Positions 1 through 13,038 of a DNA stretch of 64,000 nt are shown in pieces; positions within the stretch are counted from its first letter, which is position 1; each line of letters opens with the position of its first letter. The stretch comes from Lactifluus volemus (lineage: Eukaryota > Basidiomycota > Agaricomycetes > Russulales > Russulaceae): contig WTXI01000016.1 of assembly GCA_022376515.1 (NCBI GenBank), forward strand, positions 372,001 to 436,000. The letters are read 5' to 3'. The notes under the pieces are model-generated. The model was not told the origin of the DNA, did not search any database, and saw nothing but the letters and a program-made list of their open reading frames with translations. The translations under genes and the position numbers were made by a program.

Positions 1-2
1 GG

Positions 3-137
3 CCTTCGGCTGGGAGGCCCCTTCCGCAACGGCCCCCACCTCAGCTCAGCCTTAGCCCAAAGTCGTCCAAGCCCAACTCTCGTCCTGCTGCGGTGACTTC
101 GGGCTACCAGACTACAGCGGGGCCCAAAAAGAAGTGA
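3..137 (+). CDS. C-terminal end of an unknown gene (partial)
   Basis: Frame 3 is open from the left edge to a TGA at 135-137 and gives 44 residues rich in Pro, Ser, Gln and Lys, ending in Gly-Pro-Lys-Lys-Lys. The other two frames close early or are less biased. The composition is that of a disordered basic tail. The same pattern (a Ser-Lys stretch, Arg-Pro-x-Ala-Val-Thr, then Thr-Thr-Ala-Gly and a Lys-rich end) recurs at the end of the gene model near 1690-1888, so the two are probably paralogous tails. Function is not recognisable; the body lies outside the window. Confidence 0.45.
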   Translation, partial: PSAGRPLPQRPPPQLSLSPKSSKPNSRPAAVTSGYQTTAGPKKK

Positions 138-1090
138 CTATGGCCTTTTTTGTCGTCACGGTGTGTGGCGTCGTGTGTGGGAGCATTGTTGTCATCTGCA
201 GTTGTTGTATTCGTGAAGCCTGTGAATAATGTATCCACCGATTCATAGCATCACAGCACAATTTACCCGGAATAGGAATATGGAACACACGTCATGATAT
301 AGTACAACAGCTCCTCTCAAAGTGCTTTGTCCTGAAAGTATTTATTGTCTGACATCTTTTGGAATGGGGTACTGGACGAATCGTTTAAAATAAGACCGAA
401 GGCGGGAAAGCGTGTGGTTCCCCAGTCCACGTTTCCCTATCCTTGCTGTGTTGAAGGCAGTACACATGCAGTGTTACGAGGACGTTTTGAATAACCTGGG
501 AGAAAGTAAAGTCCGATCATCTCCTACACTGTTCGTCACCATTCGGTAAATCATGAAGTCATCACATCCGCAGATTCGTTCTTTAGGTTTTTGAGTCATA
601 GACTTAAAATCTCACTCATGGAAGTGTGATCGGAGAGTCAGTCTTCTCTATTTGAATAAGCCATGAGATCATCAAGTCCCCCGTGCCTTGAACCGCCTAC
701 TACATAACTCGTGGTTCCAAACATGATTCGAATGACAACTGCCTCGCCGATGAGGTGAGCCCCATACTGTAGTATCACTTCTATGTAGAAGTTTGTTTGA
801 ACGCCGTGGCTGTTGCTGTCAAGGACTAGTAGGAAGCAGTACGTGGCTTCCCATCAACTAGCGCCTGCAACGGTGACTTTCATTGGACGGTGGTTCGGAC
901 TTTGCCTTCTGTCCCCGTAAATTTCTGCCAAGCATGCCAAGACTTGGCACGCTGTGGTCATCGCATTCCGAACATGTACTTGGTGGAGTCAGTGCGGACC
1001 GCCGATTCCCGGGCCGCATTGGGTCTGGCACTACTATATAAGAGCTTGTAGGGTTCCTGTTGTCTTCCGAGATTTTTTGCGCTCCCAAAG
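138..1090. other. Intergenic, no gene seen
   Basis: All reading frames are broken and no splice-consistent model was found. A TATATAAG-like box lies near 1034-1041 and could serve a plus-strand gene starting shortly downstream. Confidence 0.4.
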
Positions 1091-1888
1091 CCGCTCTTCG
1101 AAACCAATTGTCCTGCCATGCAGTCTACTACCAGTACAGTCTGCCTGTTGGAGGAAGGCACGTAAGTAACTAAGTCAACAGCACCATGATGTAATACGTC
1201 CCTGACAGCCAATTTCCCGGTAGGACTCGTAGTGATGCGGTTGTAGGAAACAAGCTGAAAAATGGGTGAGGCCTTCAGGAAAATCGCACGGCGAGCTCTC
1301 CAGTTTTAACGCTAAATACCAACAGGGAAATAACTTTGGCCCTGAGCGCCATCCCATCAATCTGCGCGGTCAACTCGACCAACTCTGGCACGGCGTAAGG
1401 CTTCTCGTTTTGCTGGCACCTCCCTCTTGTCGTTTGTCTCATAGCTTCTTTCCCAATTTATAGCACCAGTATTGGCACCGGCACCGGCGCCGGTGCCAGT
1501 GTCTGTGTCGAAACGACAAAGACCGGTGATGCCCTGCCCGACGCTCGCGCTGACGCCGCCGCCAACGGAACCTCCGGCGATATAGTTTCGGCCGATGATA
1601 GTTCTGATATCGATGGGTAATTTTTTTTTAACCTCTTGCGGCAACAGCATTTTCTGACGTCTGGTCTCGCCTTCGTTTCGCGTTTCAAGCATGACGGAGG
1701 AGATGACGCGATACCGACCACGATCACCAGGTGGCAGACCCACCGCTACCAGACCTCCTGCTGGGAGTCAAGCCAATGTCAAACCACTGCCCACCACGCA
1801 ATCTGGCCCAAGCTCGACGAAAAAACCTCGTCCTCCTGCGGTAACGTTAACCTCGCCGACCACCGCGGGACAACCGAAGGTGAAATGA
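1091..1888 (+). CDS. Possible spliced gene with low-complexity Gly/Thr and basic tail; function unknown
   Basis: Several short plus-strand open segments can be joined through GT...AG introns: an exon to about 1159 (donor GTAAGT), one at about 1278-1395 (donor GTAAGG), one at about 1463-1616 with alternating Gly-Thr/Gly-Ala and an acidic stretch, and a last one at 1690-1888 that is Arg/Pro/Thr-rich. The donor at 1617 and acceptor at 1688-1689 keep the frame. The ending resembles the partial tail at 3-137, suggesting a local duplicate. The start codon is not settled: the best open frame upstream lacks an obvious ATG close to the TATA-like box. It may be an intact small gene or a decayed copy; no domain is recognised. 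Confidence 0.3.
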
Positions 1889-2822
1889 CGCGCCTTTCTC
1901 CTCTCAAGTTGCCTGTGCAAGTTCTTTTGTTTTGTTTTTCGGTACAATCCGCTACTCTTTTTTGGACTTCGTTTACGAGGTCTGTGAACATTATATTGCG
2001 TTGTTTGTATCACTTCTGCAGGGATAGTACAAGACAGGGACTTTGGAACATATGTTACCATGCACAGCAAACTCTTCTACTAGACATGCCTGTAAGCTAT
2101 AAACTCCGTATTTATCTTCCAGAGAGTGGCGAGTGTTATGTGCACGGCCCACGTGGGATACTGAGCCGCTCTGAGCGGTTGCAAGACGTCCATGATGTTG
2201 AATACGTCGGCCAACTAGACCTGTATTTGCCCGATCTGTTAGAGAAACCCAGCAGTTCAACACCGCGCGATGCGTGACACGTCTTTGATCCTTCGCCGGA
2301 TCATCGCGTGGAATTCAACAGCCCTACCACGTGTTCGGATGAACATATAGAGCGTATTTCGCGCGCCAGGTTCAAGTCAAAGATATAGTTAATAAAGCGA
2401 GTGTGGGATTGTCCTAAGAGACAAGGACAAGATAGTCTACTTAGGTGAGCAAGTGTCTGTAACTAGGTAGTAACTCCTCACCTCAGTATCACTCGCGCGC
2501 TGTCAGCACGAGAAATGAGGGGCCCACAGAGCACTAAAGAAGGCACATAAGGCCCTAATGGCCAGACAAACGAATGTACTAAAAGGGAATAGACTCGAGA
2601 CAATCCAACACAAGAATGCTATACAGTACTAGCCTAAGTACTAAAATAGTCCGAGGTAATCATATCGCGATTGTCATCGCATCGCATCGTGATCCCGATC
2701 TCAACAGAAAACTCGAGTTTCCAGAACTCTCTGCGCCCGTCGATCGTTCATAGAGACCAACTGTCTAGTACCGTGCAGTACAGTAGGTCGGTTTGAGTAA
2801 GGCCCGTACGTAAGAGTCAAGT
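1889..2822. other. Intergenic, no gene seen
   Basis: Only short unsupported frames are present. An open frame continuing to 2277 on the plus strand has no recognisable domain or splice support. A small run of GCATC units lies near 2680. Confidence 0.4.
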
Positions 2823-5800
2823 GAGCCATCAGTAGCCTAGTTTCCGAGACACAGCTGTCGGCATTAGTGCTGTGTTGTCGGGGGACAAGCTGAAGCCATG
2901 AGTAGGGGAGGTCCAAACTAGGTCATGCAAGCGAATTAGCGAACCCGATGCACCGGTGCTACCGGCATGTCATGACAGTCATGACCACCATGACCCAAGC
3001 CATGACCTTACGGTAACTGTAGGAATGTATTCGGTCGCCACAGGGTAAATTTTACGTCTGGCCGCGGTTGCAGTAGGTCCGAACTACCTCGGATTCCGAA
3101 TTCCGGTGTCAGTGCCAGAGGCTGTACAGAAACGAAGGGACACCGACGCCCGGACTGAGCCCGACTCGGTACCGGTAAGAAGGTCCGGACTCCGGACCAG
3201 CGGCGTGGATATTGACGCATAGCTTCACTTCCCTTGTATCAGCGATGATGGTACTGACGTCATGACGGAGGTGATACAGTATCGATCACAACCGTGGGCT
3301 CGTCAGTTCATTCACTAGGGAAGCAATCGAATGCTATACTGTAGCCTGGTCTGTACTCTGGAAAGAAGCTGATTGCAGGAGTGTCATTACATAAGGCAAC
3401 CGCTGTGGAATACATGCCACAACATACTGTACAACAAACCCCACTAGATATGCCACAAATACATGAAGCCTAAGCTACAACACTGGCCCCGGCCTGGTGC
3501 ACGGCCATAGAGTGTATGCTCCATGCTTCGTCCGAATATTGGGGAGAGCCGGGAGCCTGAGGTGCATTAAATAACGGAACGCGACTTTTTTGAGGTAGGC
3601 GAAAACGTGAGCTCTTTAATGCCTCAGCGCTGCTGTTGCCGAAATACCCATCATCGCTGGTTCGCCAAGACAGCCAAATACATTCTACGACCAGCGGAAC
3701 CATCGTGACGGTGGACACAGCGACGCCGATACGTGTCCACAGGTTCGAGATATAAAAGCAGAACAACAACAGCGCGATGAAGAATATCGCCGTCCTGTCA
3801 GCGAATCACGAGAGCCGCACAGTCCAGCAGAAGATCAGTGAGTCGGAAAGCATAAATGGCAGCCGTGAGAGATCCAGTGAATGTGAGTTGAAAATAGCTT
3901 TCTGGGAGGTTATGAACAACGTACGACCACATAAGCAATGCCCACGGAAGACTGAAAATAATAGCCAGCGGTTCAAGACCGAAAATTTTGTGGGTACGTT
4001 GATCGAGATAGGTCGACTAGAGCATTGTTACTTAGGTATATATGTAAAGTGCGAGTGATCACTCACCGCGCCGGTGCGGTCTAGTTTCTGTTTCATGCGA
4101 TTGTGGCTAAGCAAGAGCAGACCAACCAAAATGCTTCCCACGCTGGCCTGTATCGACACAGAACTGGCGACCTGGGCAGGGGATGTTGAAATAATGAGTT
4201 GGCTTGGGTCCGTTATAGCGGCCCCGCTGAGATTTGTAATCACTACGCCTGGAATGGCAAGGAAGCCCACGTTGGCAGTAAGCATCACGGTCGACTGGTG
4301 ACTCACGTGAGTCAAGGAAATCTCAAGCGAGGCGAATCTGCATTACCCAGAGAATTATATCCTTCCATTCCTTTAACAGCTTGGCCATGAAAGACCTCCA
4401 AACTGTCTCAATAACGATTTCATCGGTCCACAATCTCTCCACGTCTCGTAGATGAATTTCGGGCGCAAAGAAAAGCATCGGTGACACCAGCGTGATAAGC
4501 ATGGTCCTCTCATACTTTGGTTCAGCATAGACAGATTCGCCCTTAACCAGCCGTGCGTGCTTCTGTCCGTGGAAGTATAGGAACCTCCAATGTGCTAGAT
4601 AGGATTGAGTCGACGATTGAGCATCATTCTTCGTTCGGACACCTACCAAAGAATGACAGTAGACGAGCTAATGAGATCTGCTAAGTACTCACAACGTCGA
4701 GTATGCCGTGCACTCACTGGTCGCAGCAGTAAAATATTCCACACCGCCATCTGCCTCTGAGCCACAAAGTCAGTGACCATTATCTTTGCGGCGTGCCCGC
4801 GTACCCCTGGCTTTTTTTAAAAGTCCAATCATTTTGAGCATTGTATCATCATCGAATGGTAAAGTCGAAGACTTTGACGTTAGCACATCTGTGGTACTGG
4901 TATTCGATCTTGTCACGGAGGAGTAGCAACAGAACCACAAACTCACCCACGCAGCCATGGGATAAGATTCCAGTAAGTTCATCATAGACTGGAAGTGGAA
5001 GACTGCGGCCTTTGAAAACCGCAGGATATAGTGACCAGTGGTTCCTAGCAAGGCATGTCATTACTTCTACAATCCAGCAAAAGGTGATCTCCGCACCAAT
5101 AGGAAGCTTCCAGTCGATGCTCTGTCGGTCAAATTAGTGAAGTTGGTGGGCAAGTGGGAGATGGCAGTGTGACGCACTAATATGGGCAAGCGACTTGACC
5201 CCACATAGTTCCGGTAAAACATAGGCTGCATCATAGGTCTCAAGCCAGAACAGGCATCGAGTCTCGTGGCAGGCATAGTAATAAGACCATTGTATGGTAT
5301 CTCCAATAGGTATGATGTCCAACACCAGGTCATAGTTGTTTGACGGGATTTTCAGTTTATCGACAAGCAAAATGTTCTGCAGGCACCGATAAAATTCTTC
5401 AATTTCGTCCCTTAACAAGGAGTCAAGCATATCGGTATCAGTAAATATCCTCTTCAACCACACATCAGTTGTAGGCGGAGTTCTCAAACGTCACTGACGC
5501 ACGTACCCTCTCGCGATCATAGAAATAAAGTGCACCATCCGGATGGGTGGCCGGTCTCCAAGGACTACAGTCTTTTATAGACGTCCCTTGCTCCGAACCG
5601 CATTGTTCCTGGGTACTGAAAAGATATCCATCAGATCCAGGGATCTCGTCCAAGCTCGAACATACTAGGGGAATACTGTTGTTAGTGGTTTAATTTGGTA
5701 GGATGTCATCTCATCACGGGATCTATCAACAGATGTCAGGATGGAAGAGCAACACAAAATCATTCACTTGCATCTTGATACCCTTCGAGTATCGTGGCAC

Positions 5801-6549
5801 TTGATCAGAATGTATGAGCGCAATATATCGACCTTCAGGCATGGAGAAGTCCGAGGTCAGAGATGAAGCGATAGGAGAAAGCTGAGGTGATTCTTCTTCG
5901 AGTACCTGTGCCCCGACGGAGATAGTAGACGATGAACGGGCAGTTGCAGAGTCAATGGCCAATGTCAATGGTGGTGGTGGACTTATGTCCACAGCGACGC
6001 TCCCACTCCCCAAAGACTGCCTCCGGTGACTTCTATGGTCAGCTGGGGGACTCAGCGGCTCATGCGTGTGGGAGGACGCCTCCGGTGGAGTTGCGGGACT
6101 GGTCGTGGGATTGACTACAACTACATGAGGGTGCACATTCGACGTATCCATGTGGAGGCGTGAAGGTTCTCGGAGGCTCGAGAGGCTCGCTGATGTTGGA
6201 ACTGTGCTGGCCGCTATCACGTTGGTTGAGCTACCCAGGACTGAGTAACCCCTTGCCTCGACGCGGGGAAACGAGGGACTAGCTGGTCTTGACTTGGGAA
6301 ATGTATCTGTTTTTCTGGGCCACAAGCGCCATAGACCTAGCCTGCGAAAAATGAAGGCCAAAAGCCACGCCCAATCCCCCGAGCAACGCTTGGGATAACT
6401 CTTTGGAAAGCGGAATCTGCGCAGAAAATCAAGAAGGATCTTCAGTACGGGAAGCATATAACAGGACAGGAAGGCAGATGGCGCAGAGGGAAAGGGCCAT
6501 GAGAGTGTTTTTCCCTTATGGCATCGTGTTGCCTCGTGACCCGTGGCCG
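2823..6549. repeat. Tandem duplication unit A (about 3.7 kb)
   Basis: The sequence from about 2823 to 6549 is repeated in direct orientation at about 7490-11507. Both flanks match outside the gene: the left edge begins with a near-identical stretch around 2830-2905 (mate 7500-7585), and the right edge is lost just after a shared stretch ending near 6549 (mate 11507). Differences are small indels and point changes, so the duplication is fairly recent. It contains the whole of WW-like gene copy A. Confidence 0.85.
3470..6457 (-). CDS. WW-like, proline/serine-rich polytopic membrane protein, copy A
   Basis: Multi-exon minus-strand gene with its start ATG at 6455-6457. The first exon encodes a basic hydrophobic N-terminus with Trp/Arg-rich FIFRRLGLWRLW, then a long disordered Pro/Ser/Thr region. 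A later exon has the WW-like half motif PWRPATHPDGALYFYDRE (about 5500-5590). Next come exons with FTDTD and NNYDLVLDI...WSYYYACHETRCLFW, then HGQKHARL near 4550. The C-terminal exons hold hydrophobic membrane segments (about 4040-4315 and 3470-3780). Basidiomycete genomes carry many such proteins, often labelled WW-domain or hypothetical; their biochemical role is not known to me. Compared with copy B, about 120 residues of the disordered region and a second short block are missing, without a frame change, so the gene appears intact. Confidence 0.7.
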
Positions 6550-7489
6550 TTTAAAGCAAGTGACTCCGCTTGCTTGTGAGTTCAAGAAAGGTAGAACAGG
6601 GGGAGAGGGGAAAAGAGGGAGGCAAAAGGGATGAGCGGCGGCAAGTGGAAAGAGAACGCGTTTAGAGCCCGTACTAGACGAGATCGAAACAAGTAGGAGA
6701 GGGGAAGGTGGAATAAGGCGAGATCTTGAAGGAAGAAGACTTGAGAGACTTAAAAGAAACTTGAAGCAGACTGAGAAGTTCGAGGACGATGGTGAGCGGT
6801 GACAATTCGCTGGCTCGTTTGTACAATTCACGAGTTGTATTTAGGTACATTTCGAGCTGGTAGTCTAAAATCGGGAACGTGCCGGAACGGGGTAACAGAT
6901 AAGCCACGAAGTAACCGGGACCAAAAAAAGTGGATGAGAAAGTAAGTAGGATACATCAGAAGTGAGATGGGGGTGAAGGGAATGGGACGAAAGGACTACA
7001 AGTGAAGGGGGACCAAGGTGAATGGGAGCTAAATCATGAAAGAGAAAGGGGACGAAAACCATCGAAGTCACGTGCACCCTCAAGATACTTCGATGCTTGC
7101 GGTCTCTTCGAGAGATCAATAGGCTGTCAGCCTGAAACATGGACACAGCGCAAGACACAGCACGCAGCCCGAGACAAAGGCACATAGACTAAGCACAAAG
7201 AGAGAGAAATACCAAACTAAGCGAACAATAGCAAATGCGAGGCAAACTAGCACAAAATGGGAAGCACAGGAAACGCGAGACATGAACGAGACAAAGGAAA
7301 AACACAGAGAAATGTCGTGCAACGCGAGGCCGCAGAGGACGGGTCTAAGGCTGAGGCGTAGCCACGTTATGGCTGAGGGCGATCGTGGCCCAATTTGAGA
7401 TTGAAATGTGCGAGAACGAGATCTAAAGAAACCAGCGAGCGGCAGCAGTAAATGCTAATAGCTCTAATACATTTTGAGTTTTCCTGATG
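6550..7489. other. Spacer between duplication units; strand-asymmetric purine-rich DNA
   Basis: No gene is seen. From about 6580 to 7330 the plus strand is strongly enriched in A and G (GGGGAGAGGGG-like and AAGAAGACTTGAG-like runs). This keeps pyrimidine-rich minus-strand frames open by composition only. It lies directly upstream of gene A on its coding strand and is absent upstream of gene B. Confidence 0.5.
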
Positions 7490-10400
7490 AATGAGCCATC
7501 ATTCAGTAGCCGAGTTTCCAAGACACAGCTGTCGACATTAGTGCTGTGTTGTCGGGGGACAAGCTGAAGCCATGAATAGGGGAGGTCCAGTTCAATTTTT
7601 TATTTACGGAGCCAGGCAAAGCGAATTAGCGAACCCGATGCACCGGTGCTACAGGCATGTCATGGACCATAACTGTAGGAATGTATTCGGTCGCCACAGG
7701 GTAAAATAAATTTCACGTCGGTTACAGTAGGCCCGAACTACCTCGGATTCCGAATTCCGGTGTCAGTTCCAAAGGCCGTACAGAAACGAAGGAGGATTGA
7801 GTCCGACTCGGTACCGGTAAGAAGGTCCGGACTCCGGACCCGTGACGTCATGACGGAGGTGTATCGACCACAGCCGTGGGCTCGTCAGTTCATTCACTAG
7901 GGAAGCGATACTGTAGCCTGGTCTGTACTCTGGAAAGAAGTGGCAATGTGCTGATTGCAGGAGTGTCATTACATAAGGCAACCGCTTTGGAATACATGCC
8001 ACAACATACAACAAACCCCTCTAGATATGCCACAAATACATGAAGTCTAAGCTGCAACACTGACCTCGTTCTGGTGCGCGGCCATAGAGTGTATGCTCCA
8101 TGCTTCGTCCGAATATTGGGGAGCGGGAGCCTGAGGTGCATTAAATAATCTGACGGGACGGAACGCGACCTTTTTGAGGTAGGCGAAAACCCTACGACGT
8201 GAGCGCTTAAATACCGTAGCGCTGCTGTCCCTGAACTCCCTATCATCACTGGTTCGCCAAGAAGTCCGAATACATCCTACGACCAGCGGAACCATCGTGA
8301 TGGTGGACACAGCGACGCCGATACGTGTCCACAGGTTCGAAATATAAAAGCAGAACAACAACAGCGCAATGAAGAATATCGCCGTCCTGTCAGCGAATCA
8401 CGAGAGCCGCACAGTCCAGCGGAAGATCAGTGAGTCGGAAAGCATAAATGGCAGCCGTGAGAGATTCCGTGAATGTGAGTTGAAAATAGCGTTTTGAGAG
8501 GTTATGAACAACGTACGACCACATAAGCAATGCCCACGGAAGACTGAAAATAATAGCCAGCGGTTCAAGACCGAAAATCTTGTGGGTACTTTGATCGAGA
8601 TAGGTCGACTAGAGCATTGTTACTTAGGTATATATATAAAGTGCAAGTGATCACTAACCGCGCCGGAGGGGTCTTCCTTCTGCTTCGTGCGATTGTGGCC
8701 AAGCAATAGCAGACCAACCACAATGCTTCCCACGCTGGCCTGTATCGACACAGAACTGGCGACCTGGGCAGGGGATGTTGAAATAATGAGTTGGCTCGGG
8801 CTCGTTATATTGGCCCCGCTGAGATTTGTAATCACTACGCCTGGAATGGCAAGGAAGCCCACGTTGGCAGTAAGCATCACGGTCGACTGGTGACTCAAGT
8901 GAGTCAAGGAAATCTCAAGCGAAGCGAATCTGCATTACCCAGAGAATCACATCCTCCCATTCCTCTAACAGCTTGGCCATGAAGGACTTCCAAACTGTCT
9001 CAATAATGACTTCATCGGTCCACAATCTCTCCACGTCTCGTAGATGAATCTCGGGCGCAAAGAAAAGCATCGGTGACACCAGCGTGATAAGCATGGTCCT
9101 CTCATACTTTGGTTCATCATAGACAGATTCGTCCCTAACCAGCCGTGCGTGCTTCTGTCCGTGGAAGTATAGGAACCTCCAATGTGCTAGATAGGCGTGA
9201 GTTGATCATTGAGCATCATTCTTCGTTCGGACACCTACCAAAGAATGACAGTAGACGAGCTAATGAGATCTGCTAAGTACTCACAACGTCGAGTATGCCG
9301 TGCACTCACTCGTCGCAGCAGTAAAATATTCCACACCGCCATCTGCCTCTGAGCCACAAAGTCAGTGACCATTATCTTTGCGGCGTGCACGCGTACCCCT
9401 GGCTTTTTTCACAAGTCTAATCATTTTGAGCATTGTATCATTATCGTATGGTAAAGTCGAAGACTTTGACGTTAGCACATCTGTCGTACTGGTGTTCGAT
9501 CTTGTCATGGAGGGGTAGCAACAGAACCACAAACTCACCCACGCAGCCATGGGATAAGATTCCAGTAAGTTCATCATAGACTGGAAGTGGAAGACTGCGG
9601 CCTTCGAAAACCGCAGGATATAGTGACCAGTGGTTCCTAGCAAGGCATGTCATTACTTCTACAATCCAGCAAAAGGCGATCTCCGCACCAATAGGAAGCT
9701 TCGAGTCGATGCTCTGTCGGTCAAATTAGTGAAGTTGGTGGGCAAGTGGGAGATGGCAGTGTGACGCACTAATATGGGCAAGCGACTTGACCCCACATAG
9801 TTCCGATAAAACATAGGCTGCATCATAGGTCTCAAGCCAGAACAGGCATCGAGTCTCGTGGCAGGCATAGTAATAAGACCATTGTATGGTAACTCCAATA
9901 GGTATGATGTCCAACACCAGGTCATAGTTATTTGACGGGATTTTTAGTTTATCGACAAGCAAAATGTTCTGCAGGCACCGATAAAATTCTTCAATTTCGT
10001 CCCTTAACAAGGGGTCGAACATATCAGTATCAGTAAATATCCTCTTCAACCACACATCAGTTGTAGGCGGAGTTCTCAAACATCACTGACGCACGTACCC
10101 TCTCGCGATCATAGAAATAAAGTGCACCATCCGGATGGGTGGCCGGTCTCCAAGGACTACAGTCTTGTATAGACGTTCCTTGCTCCGAACCGTATTGTTC
10201 CTGTGTACTGAAAAGATATCCATCAGATCCAGGGATCTCGTCCAAGCTCGAACATACTATGGGAATACTGTTGTTAGTGGTTTAATTTGGTAGGATGTCA
10301 TCTCATCACGGGATCTATCAACAGACGTAAGGATGGAAGGGCAACACAGAATCATTCACTTGCATCTTGATACCCTTCGAGTATCGTGGCACTTGATCAG

Positions 10401-11507
10401 AATGTATGAGCGCAATATATCGACCTTCAGGCATGGAGAACTCCGAGATCAGAGATGAAGCGATAGGAGAAAGCTGAGGTGATTCTTCTTCGAGTACCTG
10501 TGCCCCGACGGAGATAGTAGACGATGAACGGGCAGTTGCAGAGTCAATGGCCAATGTCAATGGTGGTGGTGGACTTGAAGGACTAAGTGGGAGAGATTCC
10601 GTTGATGGAGTTTGAATGTCCACAGCGACACTCCCACTCCCCGAAGACTGCCTCCGATGACTTCTATGGTCAGCTGGGGGACTCAGCGGCTCATGCGTGT
10701 AGGAGGACGCCTCCGGTGGAGTTGCGGGACTGGTGGTGGGATTGACTACAACTACATGAGGGTGTACATCCGACGTATCCACGTGGAGGCGAGGAGGTTG
10801 ATGGGGTGGATGGAAGCGAATTGACGGTGAGGGTGACCTGGACAATTGCTCTCTTGACGGAATTGACTTTGGACCAAGTCCGAATTGGCGATAAGTCGCT
10901 CTGGGGAGTCGCGATGGTTGACCGACTGGAGCCCGCAGCGATTCTCGTGATTGTGTAAGGATAGAGAGCCTATCACTCGCGCGACTGTGCGTGCTCACTT
11001 CCGCCGAGCTACGGCTTCCGGGGCGCTTTGAATCATAAGCAAACGGTGGACGATCTGCGGTGAGGTTGGCAGTAGTTGGAGCTGGGGTGGCTGGGGTTGC
11101 CGTTGTCAGTTGTCTCGGAGCACGTTCTTGGAGGCTCGGGAGGCTCGCTGATGTTGGAACTGTGCTGGCTGCTATCACGTCGGTTGAGCTACCCAGCACT
11201 GAGTATCCCCTTGCCTCGACGCGGGGAAACGGGGGACTAGCTGGTCTTGACTTGGGAAATGTATCTGTTTTTCTGGGCCACAAGCGCCATAGACCTAGCC
11301 TGCGAAAAATGAAGGCCAAAATCCACGCCCAATCCCCCGAGCGACGCTTAGGATAACTCTTTGGAAAGCGGAATCTGCGCAGAAAATCAAGAAGGGTCTT
11401 CAGTACGGGAAGCATATAACAGGACAGGAAGGCATATGGCGCAGAGGGAAAGGGCCATGAGAGTGTTTTTCCCTTATGGCATCGTGTTGCCTCGTGGCCC
11501 TGGCCGT
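7490..11507. repeat. Tandem duplication unit B (about 4.0 kb)
   Basis: Direct repeat of unit A (2823-6549) covering the complete WW-like gene B and about 550 bp of its 3' flank. It is longer than A mainly because A has lost a block in the first exon; the left flank also differs by short indels near 7600 and 7670. Confidence 0.85.
8047..11415 (-). CDS. WW-like, proline/serine-rich polytopic membrane protein, copy B
   Basis: Paralogue and tandem neighbour of copy A, with the same exon order. The start chosen is the ATG at 11413-11415, because the following residues align with the first residues of copies A, C and D; an in-frame ATG at 11557 lies outside the conserved part. The first exon is the long form, with about 340 residues of mostly disordered sequence before the first intron. 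The WW-like exon (about 10090-10180) reads SPWRPATHPDGALYFYDRE. The NNYDLVLDI / WSYYYACHETRCLFW block lies near 9800-10000, HGQKHARL near 9150, and the C-terminal membrane segments at about 8620-8907 and 8047-8361. It appears intact. Molecular role unknown. Confidence 0.72.
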
Positions 11508-13038
11508 GTCCAATAAGCTCTTGGCAGGTGCCAAGTCCATTCAACAATGTAAATCTCACGATCCCTATTCCGATCCTCCCGCTTTAGAAATCACAACTTT
11601 GAGATAGAAATTGCTGGCCAACAACTGGGAGACCTAGGGCTACCAAATCTATTGTATCACTGGGGCATGTCTCTGGTCGGAACACTTCTACCAAGTCACG
11701 CTATGTCACACGCCATATCTAGATAATCGATGGGCGCTAAGAGTGAGCTATTTTTGGATAACAGTAAACATAGTAGCATGTATATATAGTAACCATACAT
11801 CACGCCGAGAGCCTGTGGCGCATATACTCTGCAGCCCTCAATTTTCTCGATGTCGTCTTTCAATCTTTCTCCCCAATTGTACACGTTAGCTATCATGTAC
11901 CGTAGTTCCAAGACATTATGTACTAGTAGTGCCCCATCAGAGGAACCCAATGCAGAACCCAATGCAGCCTAGTACTTCCACCGGCTTATAAATCCCGCGT
12001 TCGTGAACTTGTACATTCGATTCGATCGATACGCTTTACCTCCAGGATAATACTGTAAGTACTACAAACAAGAACCGCCTTTCCACTACATCCTACTTTG
12101 CAGTGACGAAGGAGGTAGCACTCAGCGATTTGTTTTTGAAACCGGTGAAGCAATCCTGAGCGTATCTAGGTTACAAGTAGCTGAGAACTTTCTTCCATCG
12201 TCACAGAGGTGTGAACACCGTGTGTGTTGCAGTTTCACGTTCGCCGTTCCCCTATGTCAGGGATTTGATCGGGTTGCAGGACCTAGTGACATGTGGCATA
12301 CCACCTTGAACAGGTTATCCTATTAAGACTAACTTCAGTTACCACGTTTTGATGGCGTGATCTCCTCAGCCTAAATGAAGCCACAACATGCAACAACGTG
12401 TAAGAGCTGGGTTCATACAGGGTATAGACCACTTGATAATAGCCGGCACCTGGTGAGTGCATTCATGCCCAGCTTTCATCCGTATCAACTTCTGTAGACA
12501 CAGATAGCACGATGTACTTGCGAATCTGAGATTACTTCAGTTGACACGCCACTGCCACTTGAAGGCCTGTGACATAGACATCACCTTCCACAAGCGTGAA
12601 TGATGGACAGCCTTGTCATACACTGTAAATCACTAACTTAGTGGTTTCACCTGTGAATCCCACATGTGTCGTCCCACAGGGGTGGCAGCAGGCGAGTGAC
12701 CACAAGCATGCAGACTATGTGATATGGGATTGACTAGGAAGCGATGAGCCATATACCGGTAGCCAATACAAGTCCAAACGTCTGATGTAGAAGAATGCGC
12801 ACTGGACAGGAGACTTTCGCCCAGGGCTCTAGGAACGGCAGCTAAGGCCCCCATTTAAAAATGCAATCACCAGTCACGAGACTCGAGGTTCAACCACGTC
12901 GTACATGAGGATTCAGCGAGGCCCAAAGAAATTTGATTAGTTCGGTAAAATATCAATCAATATCACAAAGGTGGTAAAACAAAATGTGCATTTCCGGAGA
13001 GCTAGTGATGTCCTGGGACCCCACGAGTATGACAGTTA
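11508..13038. other. Intergenic, no gene seen
   Basis: Frames at 11696-11962 and 12633-12854 are short and show no domain, splice-supported extension or compositional coding signal. No tRNA or repeat was recognised. Confidence 0.4.

Noticed and set aside
954..1169. 71-codon plus-strand ORF near the left edge
   Set aside because: No splice-consistent or compositional support; overlaps the TATA-like box region.
6442..7322. Chain of minus-strand ORFs rich in Leu, Ser and Phe
   Set aside because: They follow the purine/pyrimidine skew of the spacer and are not conserved in the other duplication unit.
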